A stretch of 64,000 nucleotides of DNA from Micrasema longulum (lineage: Eukaryota > Arthropoda > Insecta > Trichoptera > Brachycentridae). The stretch is taken from positions 124,001 through 188,000 of the forward strand of contig JAGVSM010001315.1 of the NCBI GenBank assembly GCA_022494885.1, written 5' to 3'. This document shows positions 20,930-31,816 of the stretch, piece by piece (position 1 is the first letter of the stretch; each line of letters starts with the position of its first letter). A program made the translations under genes and the position numbers. The notes under the pieces are model-generated. The model was given only the letters and a program-made list of their open reading frames with translations. It was not told where the DNA came from and did not search any database.

Positions 20930-21240
20930 TTATGTGTCTTTTAGGGCATACGGTTTGTCCAGAAGAATCCATTATGTGTCCAGCACCGACCATTATGTGT
21001 CCATCACACTTCCGTTTCGACAGCTCGGGTTTTCCATTTTCTACATTAAACTCGGCTTCCTGCCTGCCTGTCAAAATAACTTTTGCCAAAAGAAGATATC
21101 GTGTAAACAATATGGACGTGATATTATGCACCGCCAGGAACGAAACTCTTGGATTGTTGGAAGTTGGAACATAGGCTGGAACAAAGAGCGAGGTAAAAGA
21201 AGGGCTGATTTGGACGCTTTCGGAGTTTTACGTGTGTAGG
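20930..21240. other. GC-richer block with two overlapping plus frames and a repeated CCATTATGTGTCC word
   Basis: CCATTATGTGTCC occurs twice 19 bp apart (from 20969 and 20988). Plus frames at 20932-21174 and 20934-21239 (101 codons) and a minus frame at 20901-21131 share the interval. In one frame the repeat gives SIMCPAP.TIMCPS, in the other strand GHIMVGAGHIMDSSG. I recognise no family and see no splice or promoter context. Confidence 0.35.
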
Positions 21241-21969
21241 TATTTTTTGATTTATTGGTACAGAAGTTACAAATTAAAAATACGTGGAACACTTCCAATT
21301 TGACTAATTAGTGCTTTTATCCTTTAATGAGCATCTTCAGACTGGTAAATATCATACAGTGTGTACATTAAAATAAAAAGTCGAAAGAGTTATAATAATA
21401 TGTAAATGCAAAAAGGAACAAAAAGGCATACGAAACATGTGTCGGCGGTGTACAGTAAGAGCGGATTTCATTTCAATTGATATCTATTAAAATTATGATG
21501 ATATATATTTTTTATTCCATTTATTTCAAAAATTTCAAATCAATCCTATTTTGGACCTTTGTGTTCTATATGTAAAACTTTTATATATAAATCTATTCAT
21601 CAATATTATGTTTTGATTAATTTATTGGGTGTTAACATAAGTTGCGTCCGTTTTTTCCAAATGAGATGAACTAGAGAACGCAACAAAAAAATACAGCAAA
21701 TAAGTCAATAATGTATTCTTTTCAACTATTTTACAACACGCTAGTCAATAATTCATAGCATCTTCACAGTACACGGCGATTTTATTTTTTTAAATTCCTG
21801 ATTTGAAAAAAAAAAGTTTTTTTTTAATCACGAATTGTTTTTGTTTTACAATGAAGCATATTGTGATGGTTATTTTTAGTAAATTAACTTTTTTTAACGG
21901 TTTTTTTACAAGGTACTGTGTGGAACGTATCTCGCGTGGAAAAAGGGGTTTCGGGTTTTAGTCCGTATG
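21241..21969. other. no recognised feature
   Basis: AT-rich; GTTGCGTCCGTTTTTTCC at 21642-21659 recurs as TTGCTGCGTCCGTTATC near 51.6 kb, too short to call a family. Confidence 0.45.
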
Positions 21970-22404
21970 TCACCGCCAAATAGTTAAATCAGACACTCAA
22001 TTGGGCAGCTAGGCAGTTCATTAACCGCCGACATTCAATTGAACGGCTTGGCCGTACGTTGAATGAATTCAGATATCTCAAGATTAGACATGTTGGGTGG
22101 TTAAAAGCTAGTCCCTTGGAAACGGCTGAATCAAATGCCGCCGGGTGAGGTTAGGATAGGTTGAGTTTAATAACAAAATAAATACAAATGAAACAAAAAG
22201 TTAAATAACAAAATAAATTAAAACAGTACAACAATTATTATTTGTGTATTAAAATTAAAGAGGCTATGCGACGTTCAGCCCTTTCGTTAAACCTTACTTT
22301 CAACATTTTGGCTAGTGGTCCGTCAGTAATTCGATTTGATACCAGCATTTAATGAACAGCCTAGCCCAATGAAGTGGCTGATTTAACTAAATAGTTAGGC
22401 GGCG
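21970..22404. mobile_element. Non-autonomous TIR DNA transposon, 435 bp
   Basis: Inverted ends of about 60 bp: left ACCGCCAAATAGTTAAATCA, GACACTCAATTGGGCAGC, TAGGCAGTTCATTAA; right, complemented, GCCGCCTAACTATTTAGTTA, AATCAGCCACTTCATTGGGC, TAGGCTGTTCATTAA. The interior holds GTGAGGTTAGGATAGGTTGA. No transposase frame; I could not fix a target duplication. Confidence 0.75.
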
Positions 22405-24429
22405 AAATATATGCAACTTTTTGTTTAAAACGTGAATACACATAAAGTTAAATTATATTAGTAAATAAATGTAGTTTTATAATTTGTCATTTCATTCATA
22501 GAGTCTTTATTCAATAAAATATACACATTATTGCAATATTAATACATTATAAAGAAAACGTAAAGAAAGTATTGAAATATATTTTGTAACGATAAACTAT
22601 TCAATAATAGCTTGTCATCGGGTGCTCAGACTAGTTTTAATTAATAATTAAATAAAAGAGTACAGACATAATACTGTATACATATAAAATAATGAACGTT
22701 TATTATTTTGTTTTTAATGCTTTGAAAAATATTATTAAGAAGAAAAAAAACTCAACTAAGCCGGGTAAAAATGGTTTAAAGAAATATTTTTATGAAAAGT
22801 AATAAAATAGAGTAAAATAATACAATTCAAATTAAAAAATAGCCATTTACTTGGATATACTTTAATATAGGAAAAAAATATAAACACATATATAAATAGT
22901 GTGTGCTCATAAATGTAATCAAAACAACATAAAAAATAAAACGAAGTAAATCAGAAATTTCAATTCATATCTACAGAAAAAAAAGTACCTATTTAAATTA
23001 TAATCTAAAATATGTAAATAAAATAATAAAGAAATAAATGAAAAGGTTAACGTAAGAAAATTACAAAAATGTATTCGATGAGAGATAAAAATTATGTACA
23101 TTGAATTTCTACATTTACATAAACAATAAATATATTAAACTAAAAACTATGTTCAAAACTCGTTTATTTATCGTAGCTGCTCCAAATTTAATTTACTTTG
23201 TCCCCATTTAGATATTTTTAATACAAATTTTGTGACTTCAAAAAAAACTTTTTGAAACACTGTAAAATAAAACATTTGTCAGTGTGTAATAAGTTTATGT
23301 TCCTTTAATTATGTTTATTTTATTATAATTTCAAAATTTTGAATTGGCCAACTAAATTATGCAAATCCCTCTCCTCCACTCCTCCACTCTATTTCCTCAT
23401 CCCTTAACCTTCTCAAGAGCTCTTTTTTTTCTTTCTTATGTCCTATATAATATATTATTTTTCTCTTTACTGTGTAACATGTTGTCTCATTATATTTGTG
23501 AAAAACTTTAACTGGATGTATGTACTATTTTTTATATTTTGTATTCTTATATAACAACTTTTGTTTTTCCTTAACCTTTAACATACTACGTGAAAAAACT
23601 TCTACAAGTTCCTGTGTGGTAACCTGAGGTTACCCATACTAAATTCGTTTTTTCTAGCCTTTAAAGTAAAATGATTGTGAAATAACCTTCACACACTCTT
23701 AGATTATAACCTTAATCATCATAATTATTCATTTTGTATTATAAAACACCTAAAACAAAGCATTAAAATGCAAATTATAACGCAATCGTCATAAAACAAT
23801 ATTTCATGTGACAATTCGCACAGAGAGATATCTGCGAACTGCGTATCGTAATGACCATTTCTTATCTCTCGGACTCTCCGCGGAGTTGGGATAATAACAG
23901 CTTGAACACTATTCAGCCGTTAAAAATTTTTTAAAGCCGTTAAAGTCCAATTTTTTATTTAAAAACGATCAAAAGTTTAATGACATCGTCTTATTTAATA
24001 AATAAATGTACAAAAAACATGTACAATTTTGTAGATCCACATAACACTTCACACTATTCACATACTACAAAGTATGTTTGAACACAAGTAGAAACTTTCT
24101 AGAAGCTGGCTACCTACATAACAGCGCATTCCTTTACTACGCATTCAAGTTCCCAAGTAATAAAAAACACACTTTTTCCATTTTATGGTGAATCCTCGTA
24201 TGTTTATGAAGCTCTCCTGGGGAACCTTACCCAATACGGAAACATGTCACACCATACTTTGAGAACAATTTCTCAGTAGCCATTGAGCCACCATGTTGGA
24301 ATTGTGGAGGTAATTTCTTACTCAGAGACGCATCGGAACATAAATTTCATTAAATAATTGAATTATAATAATAAAAATACTTTAAAGTTTTATTCCACTT
24401 TTATTTAATAATTTTTTATATTTTTTTTT
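22405..24429. other. no recognised feature
   Basis: Strongly AT-rich to about 23300. A 17-bp palindrome GGTAACCTGAGGTTACC lies at 23618-23634. 23820-24330 is less AT-rich but gives no coding or repeat match. Confidence 0.5.
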
Positions 24430-24472
24430 ACCAGTGACCGGGTTTCGTCGTGACCGACATCGTCAGACTGGT
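24430..24472 (-). ncRNA. hammerhead-ribozyme-like motif, best copy
   Basis: Minus-strand parts in order: ACCAGT (stem I), CTGACGA (canonical CUGANGA), T, GTCG-GTCA-CGAC (stem II with a 4-nt loop), GAAA, CCCGGTC (very short, nearly palindromic stem III ending in the canonical GUC cleavage triplet), ACTGGT (exact complement of ACCAGT). The whole motif is 43 nt with perfect six-pair stem I. This is the type I hammerhead described in Penelope-like retroelements. Departures are one base between CTGACGA and stem II and one extra C in stem III. Confidence 0.75.
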
Positions 24473-24523
24473 TAAATAATTTATATATTTCGTTTAATCA
24501 GTGGTTATTAAACACAATAATAT

Positions 24524-24890
24524 GACAATATTTTGAGTTTGTCCAAATTTTTGTAGACAAGGACTGGATTCAACTCCCTGGGGAGCTGTTTATATTAACA
24601 TATTACAACAGAGATGAAGAACATTTCAATTAGAAATAATTCAATTAGACGAATCTCACCGTCATAAATAAAGGTTTCAGCTCTTTAACTTCACAAACAT
24701 CAACAGATGAAAGAATTGAAGGAATATAGATGTTCAAGTATGGGCAGAATGGTGAATGTTTCACAGAATGTAAAGTGGCCACTTAAACCAGCCATTGACT
24801 GGTCATAAGCCCTGTAGATGCCTGGACTTCAATGTTACCTTCCATTAAATGTTCTTCATCTCTGTTGTAATATGTTAATACAATAATATG
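24524..24890 (-). mobile_element. FB-F foldback element, almost complete
   Basis: The left end GACAATATTTTGAGTTTGTC, CAAATTTTTGTAGACAAGGA, CTCCCTGGGGAGCTGTT continues to GAAGAACATTT. The core follows in minus orientation (TTTCAGCTCTTTAACTTCAC, ACACTT-type GTGGCCACTTAAACC, GGTCATAAGCCCTG), then the inverted AAATGTTCTTCATCTCTGTT, GTAATATGTTAATA. The outermost part of the right end is missing. Confidence 0.8.
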
Positions 24891-25551
24891 TATTACATAC
24901 ACATATTTACGTTTTTTTTTATTTTGATTTACTTACAGTTATTATTGTGAACACAGTGCTAAGTTGGTTTAAAATACAAAAAATATTACAAAAATCAAAA
25001 ACCTAACACACGATTTTTCGACAAAAATAGGGTATTTTTACAAGTCGTATATAACGTTTAAAATATAATATATATTTAGAGCAGATTTTTACGATTCTAT
25101 TGACATAAATATTTATATATTCGAAACCAGTCTTCATTTATAATTTTCGGGTTTAAAAAAGAGCACATGCAAAACGGGTCGCAGTTGGCGTCACGTCATT
25201 TTGACGTCGCACGTCATGCTCGGAGACTGCGCTTCTAATAAACATAACGTACAAGTTAGGCGTGGAAACGTCATACGTGCTGTTTGTGCCATAGGCCGCA
25301 AAACGTCTCGTTTTCGGTAGATTAAAAAAATGCATATTTTAAATCTTCGTAGAAAATTTACCCGACGAAAATATAGCACAAAAAAAATATTACCGAAACC
25401 ATCGTAATTTTTTGCAGAGAAAATAGCATAAAAACAAAATATTACAAAAATAAAATTTTAGTTTATTACATAAATATTTCTTTAATTCTTATTTAGAACC
25501 AATTTTAATATTTCTTTTAAGGATTCCATTTTAACTAAGTTATATTCTCTG
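24891..25551. other. no recognised feature
   Basis: AT-rich, with a GC-richer stretch at 25165-25320 containing repeated GACGT/ACGTC words (TGGCGTCACGTCATTTTGAC). Overlapping minus frames here look random. Confidence 0.45.
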
Positions 25552-25915
25552 AGTTCAGGCGAATGAAGAAAAAGTTTCCGTGCGTGAAATAGAACCAGTA
25601 CCCTGAACGAGTGCTTTCGACTCGACGGCTGCTCTCAGATGAAAATCTGGAATAAGGAAATCGAGCGAGTGAAGATAAGTCCGCCTCGTTATGTAGTGGT
25701 TGGCGCGTTCGCCCATCATGTTTGCGGCACAATGTTCGATTCCTGGGAAGGTCGGCAAGAAATATTATTTGGAAAGGTGGTTTCTACACAGCAATATTTC
25801 AAGTTTCTGGACTGGAAACAGAAGCGTAAGGCTGATCACAATAACTTTAATGTAACATATCATCAAAATACGCTGCAGTATCATGTGCACCATCAAGTTT
25901 ACTAGGAGTATGATG
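25552..25915 (+). mobile_element. SINE-3, full composite copy with leader
   Basis: Three parts: a leader of about 125 bp (GCGTGAAATAGAACCAGTAC, GAGTGCTTTCGACTCGACGG, AATAAGGAAATCGAGCGAGT), a tRNA-like head (GTCCGCCTCGTTATGTAGTG, GTTGGCGCGTTCGCCCATCA; B box GTTCGATTCCTGG), and a body shared with SINE-1 (TTTCTGGACTGGAAACAGAA, GCGTAAGGCTGATCAC). The 88-codon frame over it is not a gene. Confidence 0.75.
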
Positions 25916-26739
25916 AATTGGCAGATACTTTATTATATAAGTATTTTTTAAATTTAAATATTTCAATTGAATCAATATAAAATTTTCAGCAAATACGTTT
26001 TTTTAAAAACAATAGTGTTTATTCTCATACCAATAAAATATTTTACTTTTTAAAAATTGTTTTAATACCTACCCTTCTTATTTAGATTAATGATAGAGTA
26101 ACTTCCTAACATCTAGAAAGGTTTCTATTGTGTCCAACGTTAACCCCAAATCAGCGGATAATAACTTTAATATCCCTCGAGTAATAAATTGGATACTCTA
26201 TCGCCTAACAATCGATTAGCGCACTTTAAATGTGGAGCAAAAAATATGTCCCTTTACAGGTGATCTGTTATAAAAACAAACGACAGGGTGGTAAAAATTT
26301 CATTTAAAAAAAGATATTGGTTTGCTTAATTAGAGATTTAATGACAATTCCGAAATGAATACAGTATTATAAGATAATTTCAATAATCGTCTTTGTTATT
26401 TAAACTCACAATATTTTAAATTAAAGCATATAAAAAAATAGCAAATTGACTTTTAAAATATTTTTACCGTTGTTGATTTCATTAAAAAAATAATTTGGAA
26501 TGTGTAGACAATATTTTAAATACGTCCAAATGTTTGTAGAATTTTATTTAAATTTAATCTTTTTAGGATTTTATCTAAAATGGAAAATGTTGTCAATAAT
26601 ACTTGGTTATAATTGAAAAAAAAATACTTACATTTTATTTTCAAGCGTTTATTAGTAGTAGTCGATGCGGAAAAGTCATTTATTGGTTTCAAAGTCATGT
26701 TTTTTAAATGATTTTTTGTGTTTCTGATCCTATATTTGT
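25916..26739. other. no recognised feature apart from a short FB-F end
   Basis: 26505-26545 (GACAATATTTTAAATACGTC, CAAATGTTTGTAGA) resembles the FB-F terminus. The rest is AT-rich and unmatched. Confidence 0.45.
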
Positions 26740-26885
26740 GGTGATATACTCATGTGTTTGTGTCAACTAATTGCTTGTCCCATTTCAACACAGAACTTTT
26801 AGTCCCATGGAGTTGGGATTCGTATCTCAACAAATGTTAAAATGAATATATTGTTAATAAATTAAAAAATATTATTTTTTAAATA
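26740..26885 (+). repeat. LINE-like 3' terminus, copy 1
   Basis: CCCATTTCAACACAGAACTT, TGGAGTTGGGATTCGTATCT, CAACAAATGTTAAAATG and AATATATTGTTAATAAATTA match 57420-57545. The end is A/T-rich as in a LINE tail; no coding part identified. Confidence 0.5.
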
Positions 26886-26936
26886 TATACAACGAGAGAA
26901 AATTTTGTGCGTTCTTTTAGGGCGAATTAAAAAAAA

Positions 26937-27350
26937 AACATGTACCTTTTATGAAATTTATTAATGAAAAAATAAAAAATGTTTACAAACAACATTCACT
27001 TTTATGGATTTATTTTGCTTTTTATCAGATTCGTTTTTTTAAATTTTTTTTTAATTTTAATTTTGTCGTTTTTTTTACAATAAACATAATAATAAAACAG
27101 AATATAAAAAAAGTAAAGCACAATTACATATCAATGAAAAACATTTTAAAATAACATGTACCTTTTATGAAATTTATTAGTAAAAAAAAAAAAAATGTTC
27201 ACAAACAACATTCGCTTTTATGGATCCTAATCAGATTCATTTTTTAAATTTTTTTATAATTTAAATTTTGTTGTTTTTTTACAAAAAACATTATAATAAA
27301 ACAGTGTATTAAAAAAATAAAGCATTATTACATATCAATGAAATACATAT
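26937..27350 (+). repeat. tandem duplication of about 205-215 bp
   Basis: Unit 1 (26937-27152) and unit 2 (27153-27350) both begin ACATGTACCTTTTATGAAAT and contain ACAAACAACATTCxCTTTTA, TCAGATTC, AATAAAACAG and ATTACATATCAATGAAA in order. The 67-codon frame in unit 1 is not conserved in unit 2, which argues against coding. Confidence 0.8.
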
Positions 27351-27365
27351 TAATAGAAAAATAGT

Positions 27366-27960
27366 AAACAAAAATCCCACAAAGGCATGGCCTGTTCGTG
27401 GGTATACAAGAAAATGTTAATGAATTTTTGCTCCTATAGTAAATAATGGACAGTTATAATATTTTTGTATAACATAAGAAAGAAAAAATAAAATATTCTG
27501 TAAAAGGTAATATGGTATTTTTTTTATAGCATATAAAAAAGGAAAAAATATTTTAAAAAACACAAAAATATTTCTTATTATTAAATGGCAACAAAATAAA
27601 TCATAGAAAAAAAGAGTTCATATCTTTAGTTTAAATCCAGGATAGTGCATGTTTTTTAAAAGAAGGAAAATTTTGAAAGTTTGGAATCAATGAAATATTA
27701 TCAGTAAAAAAATAATAAAAAAATTTTGGGCCTATAAAATATGCATGTCTCTGTGCGAGCCTCGTTTTACAATGTGGTATTTCTAACACACGATTCCTTC
27801 TTTGACTTTGAAATAGAAATTTTGGTTCTTAAATATGTATATTTTAAACATTGAAAACAATATACTTGTCTTAGATCTAAAAGTTTAGCTTCTTGGAACA
27901 ATTGGAAAGAGGGAAAAGTGCGATTTATGTGAAGCATTATTTTTAATATAAATTTTTGAA
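27366..27960 (-). mobile_element. CR1-like LINE, C-terminus and 3' UTR (LINE-N)
   Basis: The minus strand reads PLETVQKFILKIMLHINRTF, PSFQLFQEAKLLDLRQVYCF, QCLKYTYLRTKISI, one stop, then RPKIF and NISLIPNFQNFPSFKKHALS ending WI-stop near 27637. This is the post-RT region of CR1-like LINEs (PL...Q....I......T.....LF.E...LD....Y........Y). The UTR at 27366-27490 recurs as a separate insertion at 32884-33012. No RT core is left. Confidence 0.65.
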
Positions 27961-28639
27961 CAGTTTCTAATGGTTTAATATGATTTCTTTACTTACTTTC
28001 CTTCCCATTTATTTCTTTTTACTGGATTTTTGGATATGCTAAAAAAATATTAACTGACATTTAACACATTTTTGAAAATCGCATTCATGAATTAAGTACA
28101 CCCGTGTTGGTGAGAAGAGCCGAGTTTGAAATTTGTAAAAAGAATTCGTTATTTGAAAATAAATTATTTTATGTTTTGGAATTCAACCATAAACAATTAA
28201 TTAGATACCTACTTAACTTCAATATTTGATTATTAATAATTTTTAGTTTTGAAAAGTTTTTTTAAGCTAATAGCAGGCAAACCAACGTTCGGGCAGGACA
28301 ACGCCCGTCCGTTAGCATTGTATAAAATGAGTAAGCCGTGATATTCATAGTTTATTAATAAACCAATGAATTAAAAACGCAGTAAACCCATACAGGTGAT
28401 TTTATGCGATTTTTCGTTCATTTTAGCTCTAAATACATATTTTTTCATTCAAACAAATGTGTTTAAATTTCAGAAGAAATGTTTTTTTATCACGTTTTAA
28501 TAAATACTTAAAAAGCAAAACGCTTTCTTGACACTAATAAAAACTCATATAGGTATTCCAAAGCAATATAAGTTTCGAGTTTGATTTAAAAATAAACCAA
28601 ACTTTTACAATCTCCCTGTTTTTATTCTAACCGCAATCA
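27961..28639. other. no recognised feature
   Basis: AT-rich and unmatched; CGTTCGGGCAGGACAACGCCCG at 28288-28309 contains a GGGC/GCCC inverted pair. Confidence 0.45.
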
Positions 28640-29165
28640 TTTTCCCGTGGATAAAAAAAATCGATCCCTTTCATTTTTTGCGCGTTTCAACGCCTATTCT
28701 CCTTACAAGGGCACTATTCAACTATTGGCTAGTCCTTGAGCCTGATGACCGGGTAGGCGAACAAAGGTGGCTTATGTCCTAAGCCGGCCCTTCACGCGGG
28801 GTATTAGGGCATAATCGATGAGTATTGATAGGGCTATTTCATTATTGAATCGTTTTTCAAGGGGCTTCGAACGATCAATCGCTTTGTAGCATGAATGTTC
28901 AAGTACTGAATTTTGCCAGATTATCCTCATGCAAAGAATTTGATTCTAGGATTTTAAGTGGTGCCCACTGAGGAGTATTAAAAGAACGAATCTCACTGTC
29001 CAGCTTTAAAGTCGACGTCGTATTTATCATTCTAGCAAAACAATTTATTATGGCGCATCTAGCGAGATGTTAGATGAATTGTCATCGACCACTCTCCGCA
29101 ACTGTCAAATATGAGCCGACAAATGACAGCCAGACAACATCGCCCTGGAACATAAAACGTACCCT
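28640..29165. other. GC-richer single-copy block of unknown nature
   Basis: Base composition is clearly less AT-rich than the flanks. It includes GGCTAGTCCTTGAGCCTGAT, CTAAGCCGGCCCTTCACGC and GATGTTAGATGAATTGTCAT. No frame above about 50 codons, no inverted ends and no second copy here. An old LTR or a lost exon are both possible; I cannot choose. Confidence 0.35.
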
Positions 29166-29183
29166 GTAGTTACGAGTACTAAC

Positions 29184-29310
29184 AATATTTGAAGTTTGTC
29201 CAATTTGTTATAGAAAAAGACCGAAGTTCACTCTCTAGGGAGATATTGAGATTAACATAGTAATACAAAGGAGATAAAAAACATTTTAGAAAACCTAATA
29301 CGGAAGACTA
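29184..29310 (+). mobile_element. FB-F element, left end fragment
   Basis: ACAATATTTGAAGTTTGTCC, CACTCTCTAGGGAGATATTG, AGATTAACATAGTAATACAA, AGGAGATAAAAAACATTTTA. Confidence 0.6.
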
Positions 29311-29538
29311 GTCTTTTAGAGATCTTATGATCTGTTTTTGTGATCTGTCTTTCCATACTTTTTCCATATCTAGTTCTGCCGTCCTTACGAAGAATGCAGC
29401 ATGTAGCAATTTTGACATTTTGTTAAATACAGATTCGGAATCACGAATAAAGATTTTAGTATTAATCACGTATCAATATTCCTTCAAGAACCGTGAAATC
29501 TAGAAAGCAAAACTGCGGTAAATAGAATTTTAGTTTAT

Positions 29539-29946
29539 AATGAGGAAGTTCAGTATCTTTTTTTAATTTCTTTATTTAATAATAGACTATTAAACTAAGC
29601 TAAAAATATTATTTTTATATATCGTATTATCAGCGGTATGATTTTTTTAAGTTTTGTATTTCTGAAATAGGTCCGCGTGTGACGTCAGAGGTTGTTTTCT
29701 GTTAGTTCTTTCGATCGTTTTGTTTACGGTAAGCCAACCAGAAATCCTTTACAGCTCTCATATTATTGGTTGATTTATTTGAATCAGTGACGTTGATAAA
29801 AGTAGTGTGTTTTTAGAGAAATATTTATTATTATTTTTTTCGTACATTTCCAAGAAACTTTGCAGTACAATTTAATGCTTTGATTTTTACCGCGCGCAAG
29901 AAAACATTTTTGTATCCAATTTCCCGTAGGGCTGAAATTCCTCATT
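29539..29946 (+). mobile_element. Non-autonomous TIR element (second family), copy B
   Basis: Ends AATGAGGAAGTTCAGTAT and, complemented, AATGAGGAATTTCAGCCC. The interior matches 16109-16503 in reverse (GTCCGCGTGTGACGTCAGAG, AAACTTTGCAGTACAATTTA, ATTTTTACCGCGCGCAAGAA). A third, partial copy is at 58351-58477. Confidence 0.7.
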
Positions 29947-30164
29947 ATCTTTAAGGTAGTTTTATTTATGTTTAATTTATCTTTAAAATTTAAATATTAA
30001 TTTGAATCTGAAAAGTAAATTAATCCATCAGATTTTTCTTTTCTTTTGATTTATGACATATTATGATGATATGCATTTTATTGAAACTAAGACAAAAGCA
30101 ACATTATTTTCTTTAAGCGTCAACTGAGATACTGCACTTTTCATACAAAGGCGGAGTTGTTTAG

Positions 30165-30446
30165 ACAAATATTATTGATTAAACCAACTGCTCTAAGAAG
30201 TATAGAAATTAAAAAATAATTAGACGTCGACTAGTTGGTGAAATAATTCAATCAAATGAATCTCACTGGGAACAAAAAAGTTATTTTACTTCTCAAAAAT
30301 CTACAGAAGTATTCGAAAAACATAGATAGAATGGTGTAAGTGTGTAAAGTGGCCACTTAAGCCAGGTGTAATATGTTATATATCAGGTATGTGCCTAGAA
30401 TTCCGCATGCTTAAATGTTCTCCATCTCTGTTGTAATGTGTTACTT
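30165..30446 (-). mobile_element. FB-F foldback element, decayed
   Basis: TTGGTGAAATAATTCAATCA, AATGAATCTCACTGGGAA, GTGTGTAAAGTGGCCACTTA, AAATGTTCTCCATCTCTGTT, GTAATGTGTTAC. Confidence 0.65.
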
Positions 30447-30485
30447 TTAATTTTGATTTTTAATTTTGTCTTTTAGTTTTACCTT

Positions 30486-30597
30486 TGAATTTGAACTTTG
30501 AATTTGAATTTGAACTTTTAAATTTAATTTGAACTTTTAATTTTAATTTTTTAATTTTAACTTTTAATTTCAACTCTTAATTTTTACTTATTCATAT
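30486..30597. repeat. imperfect TTTGAAT/TTTTAAT low-complexity repeat
   Basis: TTTGAATTTGAAC and TTTTAATTTTAAC words repeat with drift for about 110 bp; simple-sequence DNA. Confidence 0.8.
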
Positions 30598-31352
30598 GCA
30601 CATCTACTACCTGCATAAAATTCATTTTTGTTGGTTGTGAATTTTTATTAAGAAATATAAATGTTCATAGAAGCAGAGAGAGAGGGAAGGAAAGTATAGT
30701 TGGAGCTATGCAATGTCTTCTCCCTTTTATGTACCTTTTATTTAATATTTATATTTAAGTATATTTATAAATATTTAGAATTTAATTCCATTTTCCCTCT
30801 CCTTCTGCATTAGTAATAAAATCTGTAATTGGTCTTACTTTTTTTAATTGTTCTTTTGTACCTTATATTTATATAAATACTGTATGATTTCCTCAATAAA
30901 TGAATTCTTTTTGATGAGAATACTAAATGTATTAATTATTTTATATGCAATTGGCTTTGAAATAAATTATTTCCATTAATTTCCATTATTCACGCTCGTT
31001 TAAATGTCGTTTCATTTAACAAAAGTGTTTTTTAATACGTAAAATGAAATGCAATTTATACATTGCTTCAGGCTTTCGTTGGGATAAATTGCAAAAAGCT
31101 CTCACCTAATGCACGTTTGATGCGCAAAATTTAATTATATATAATTAAATAAACGCTAGTAATTATAATTTATTCATATAGAGAGGTAGTATCCGCATTT
31201 TAGAAATAATTTCCTATGTAATAAACGTAAAGGAGTGCTGATGCTTATTTACTTTTGCAATAACGGTGTTGTATATTATGTATATTTTATAATATAACAC
31301 TTTAACTGTAAATATTCAACTTTATTTTATTGTATTATTCAACTATAAGTCT
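30598..31352. other. no recognised feature
   Basis: AT-rich with an AGAGAGAGGGAAGG run at 30677-30690. Confidence 0.5.
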
Positions 31353-31612
31353 GTCGGCCTCGTGGTTTAATGGTCAGAGCGTTTGCCTACCACGCAAGAG
31401 TTCTCGGGTTCGATGCTCGGCATAGTTGATATGAAATATTTATTAAAAAGGGTGTTTTCACACTAGAATATTTTATAGTCTCTGGACTGGTACCTGAAGC
31501 GTAAGACAGATCATCTTACCTTCATGTAATAAAAATGATCAAGGTAGTTTTCTATTGGTGTACCAATGCAGTGCCCTATGCATCATTAGGTGCGAAAAGG
31601 GAATGATGATAT
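31353..31612 (+). mobile_element. SINE-1, full-length reference copy
   Basis: tRNA-like head GTCGGCCTCGTGGTTTAATG, GTCAGAGCGTTTGCCTACCA (A box), GGGTTCGATGCTCGG (B box); body GTGTTTTCACACTAGAATAT, CTGGACTGGTACCTGAAGCG, CAGATCATCTTACC, GTACCAATGCAGTGCCC; end TGCGAAAAGGGAATGATGAT. Related copies: 7.7, 10.45, 34.1, 41.87 and 56.3 kb. Confidence 0.85.
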
Positions 31613-31654
31613 AAATATTTACGAATAAAACAATATACAAAAAAAAATTCCCAC

Positions 31655-31745
31655 TTTATTTTATTTTGGTAAAAAAGAAATATTTGCGTTCTTTTGATTT
31701 ACCAAAATTTTTTGATTTCAGGGCTTTTTAAAATAAGTTGTAAAT
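31655..31745 (-). mobile_element. SINE-4, 3' half
   Basis: On the minus strand AACTTATTTTAAAAAGCCCT, TTTTGGTAAATCAAAAGAAC, GCAAATATTTC match the end of SINE-4 at 13970-14030. Confidence 0.55.
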
Positions 31746-31816
31746 ATCTCAATTTGTTGCAACAGAGAAGGAAAACATTTTTGATTCGGGAATATGGATG
31801 TCTAGGCATTTACAGG
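31740..31816 (+). mobile_element. FB-F fragment
   Basis: AATTTGTTGCAACAGAGAAG, GAAAACATTTTTGATTCGGG, AATATGGATGTCTAGGCATT, TACAGG. Confidence 0.65.

Noticed and set aside
28755..28790. Another hammerhead core (CTGATGA ... GAAC) in the GC-richer block
   Set aside because: Stem II would be two pairs and GAAA is replaced by GAAC; no outer stem.
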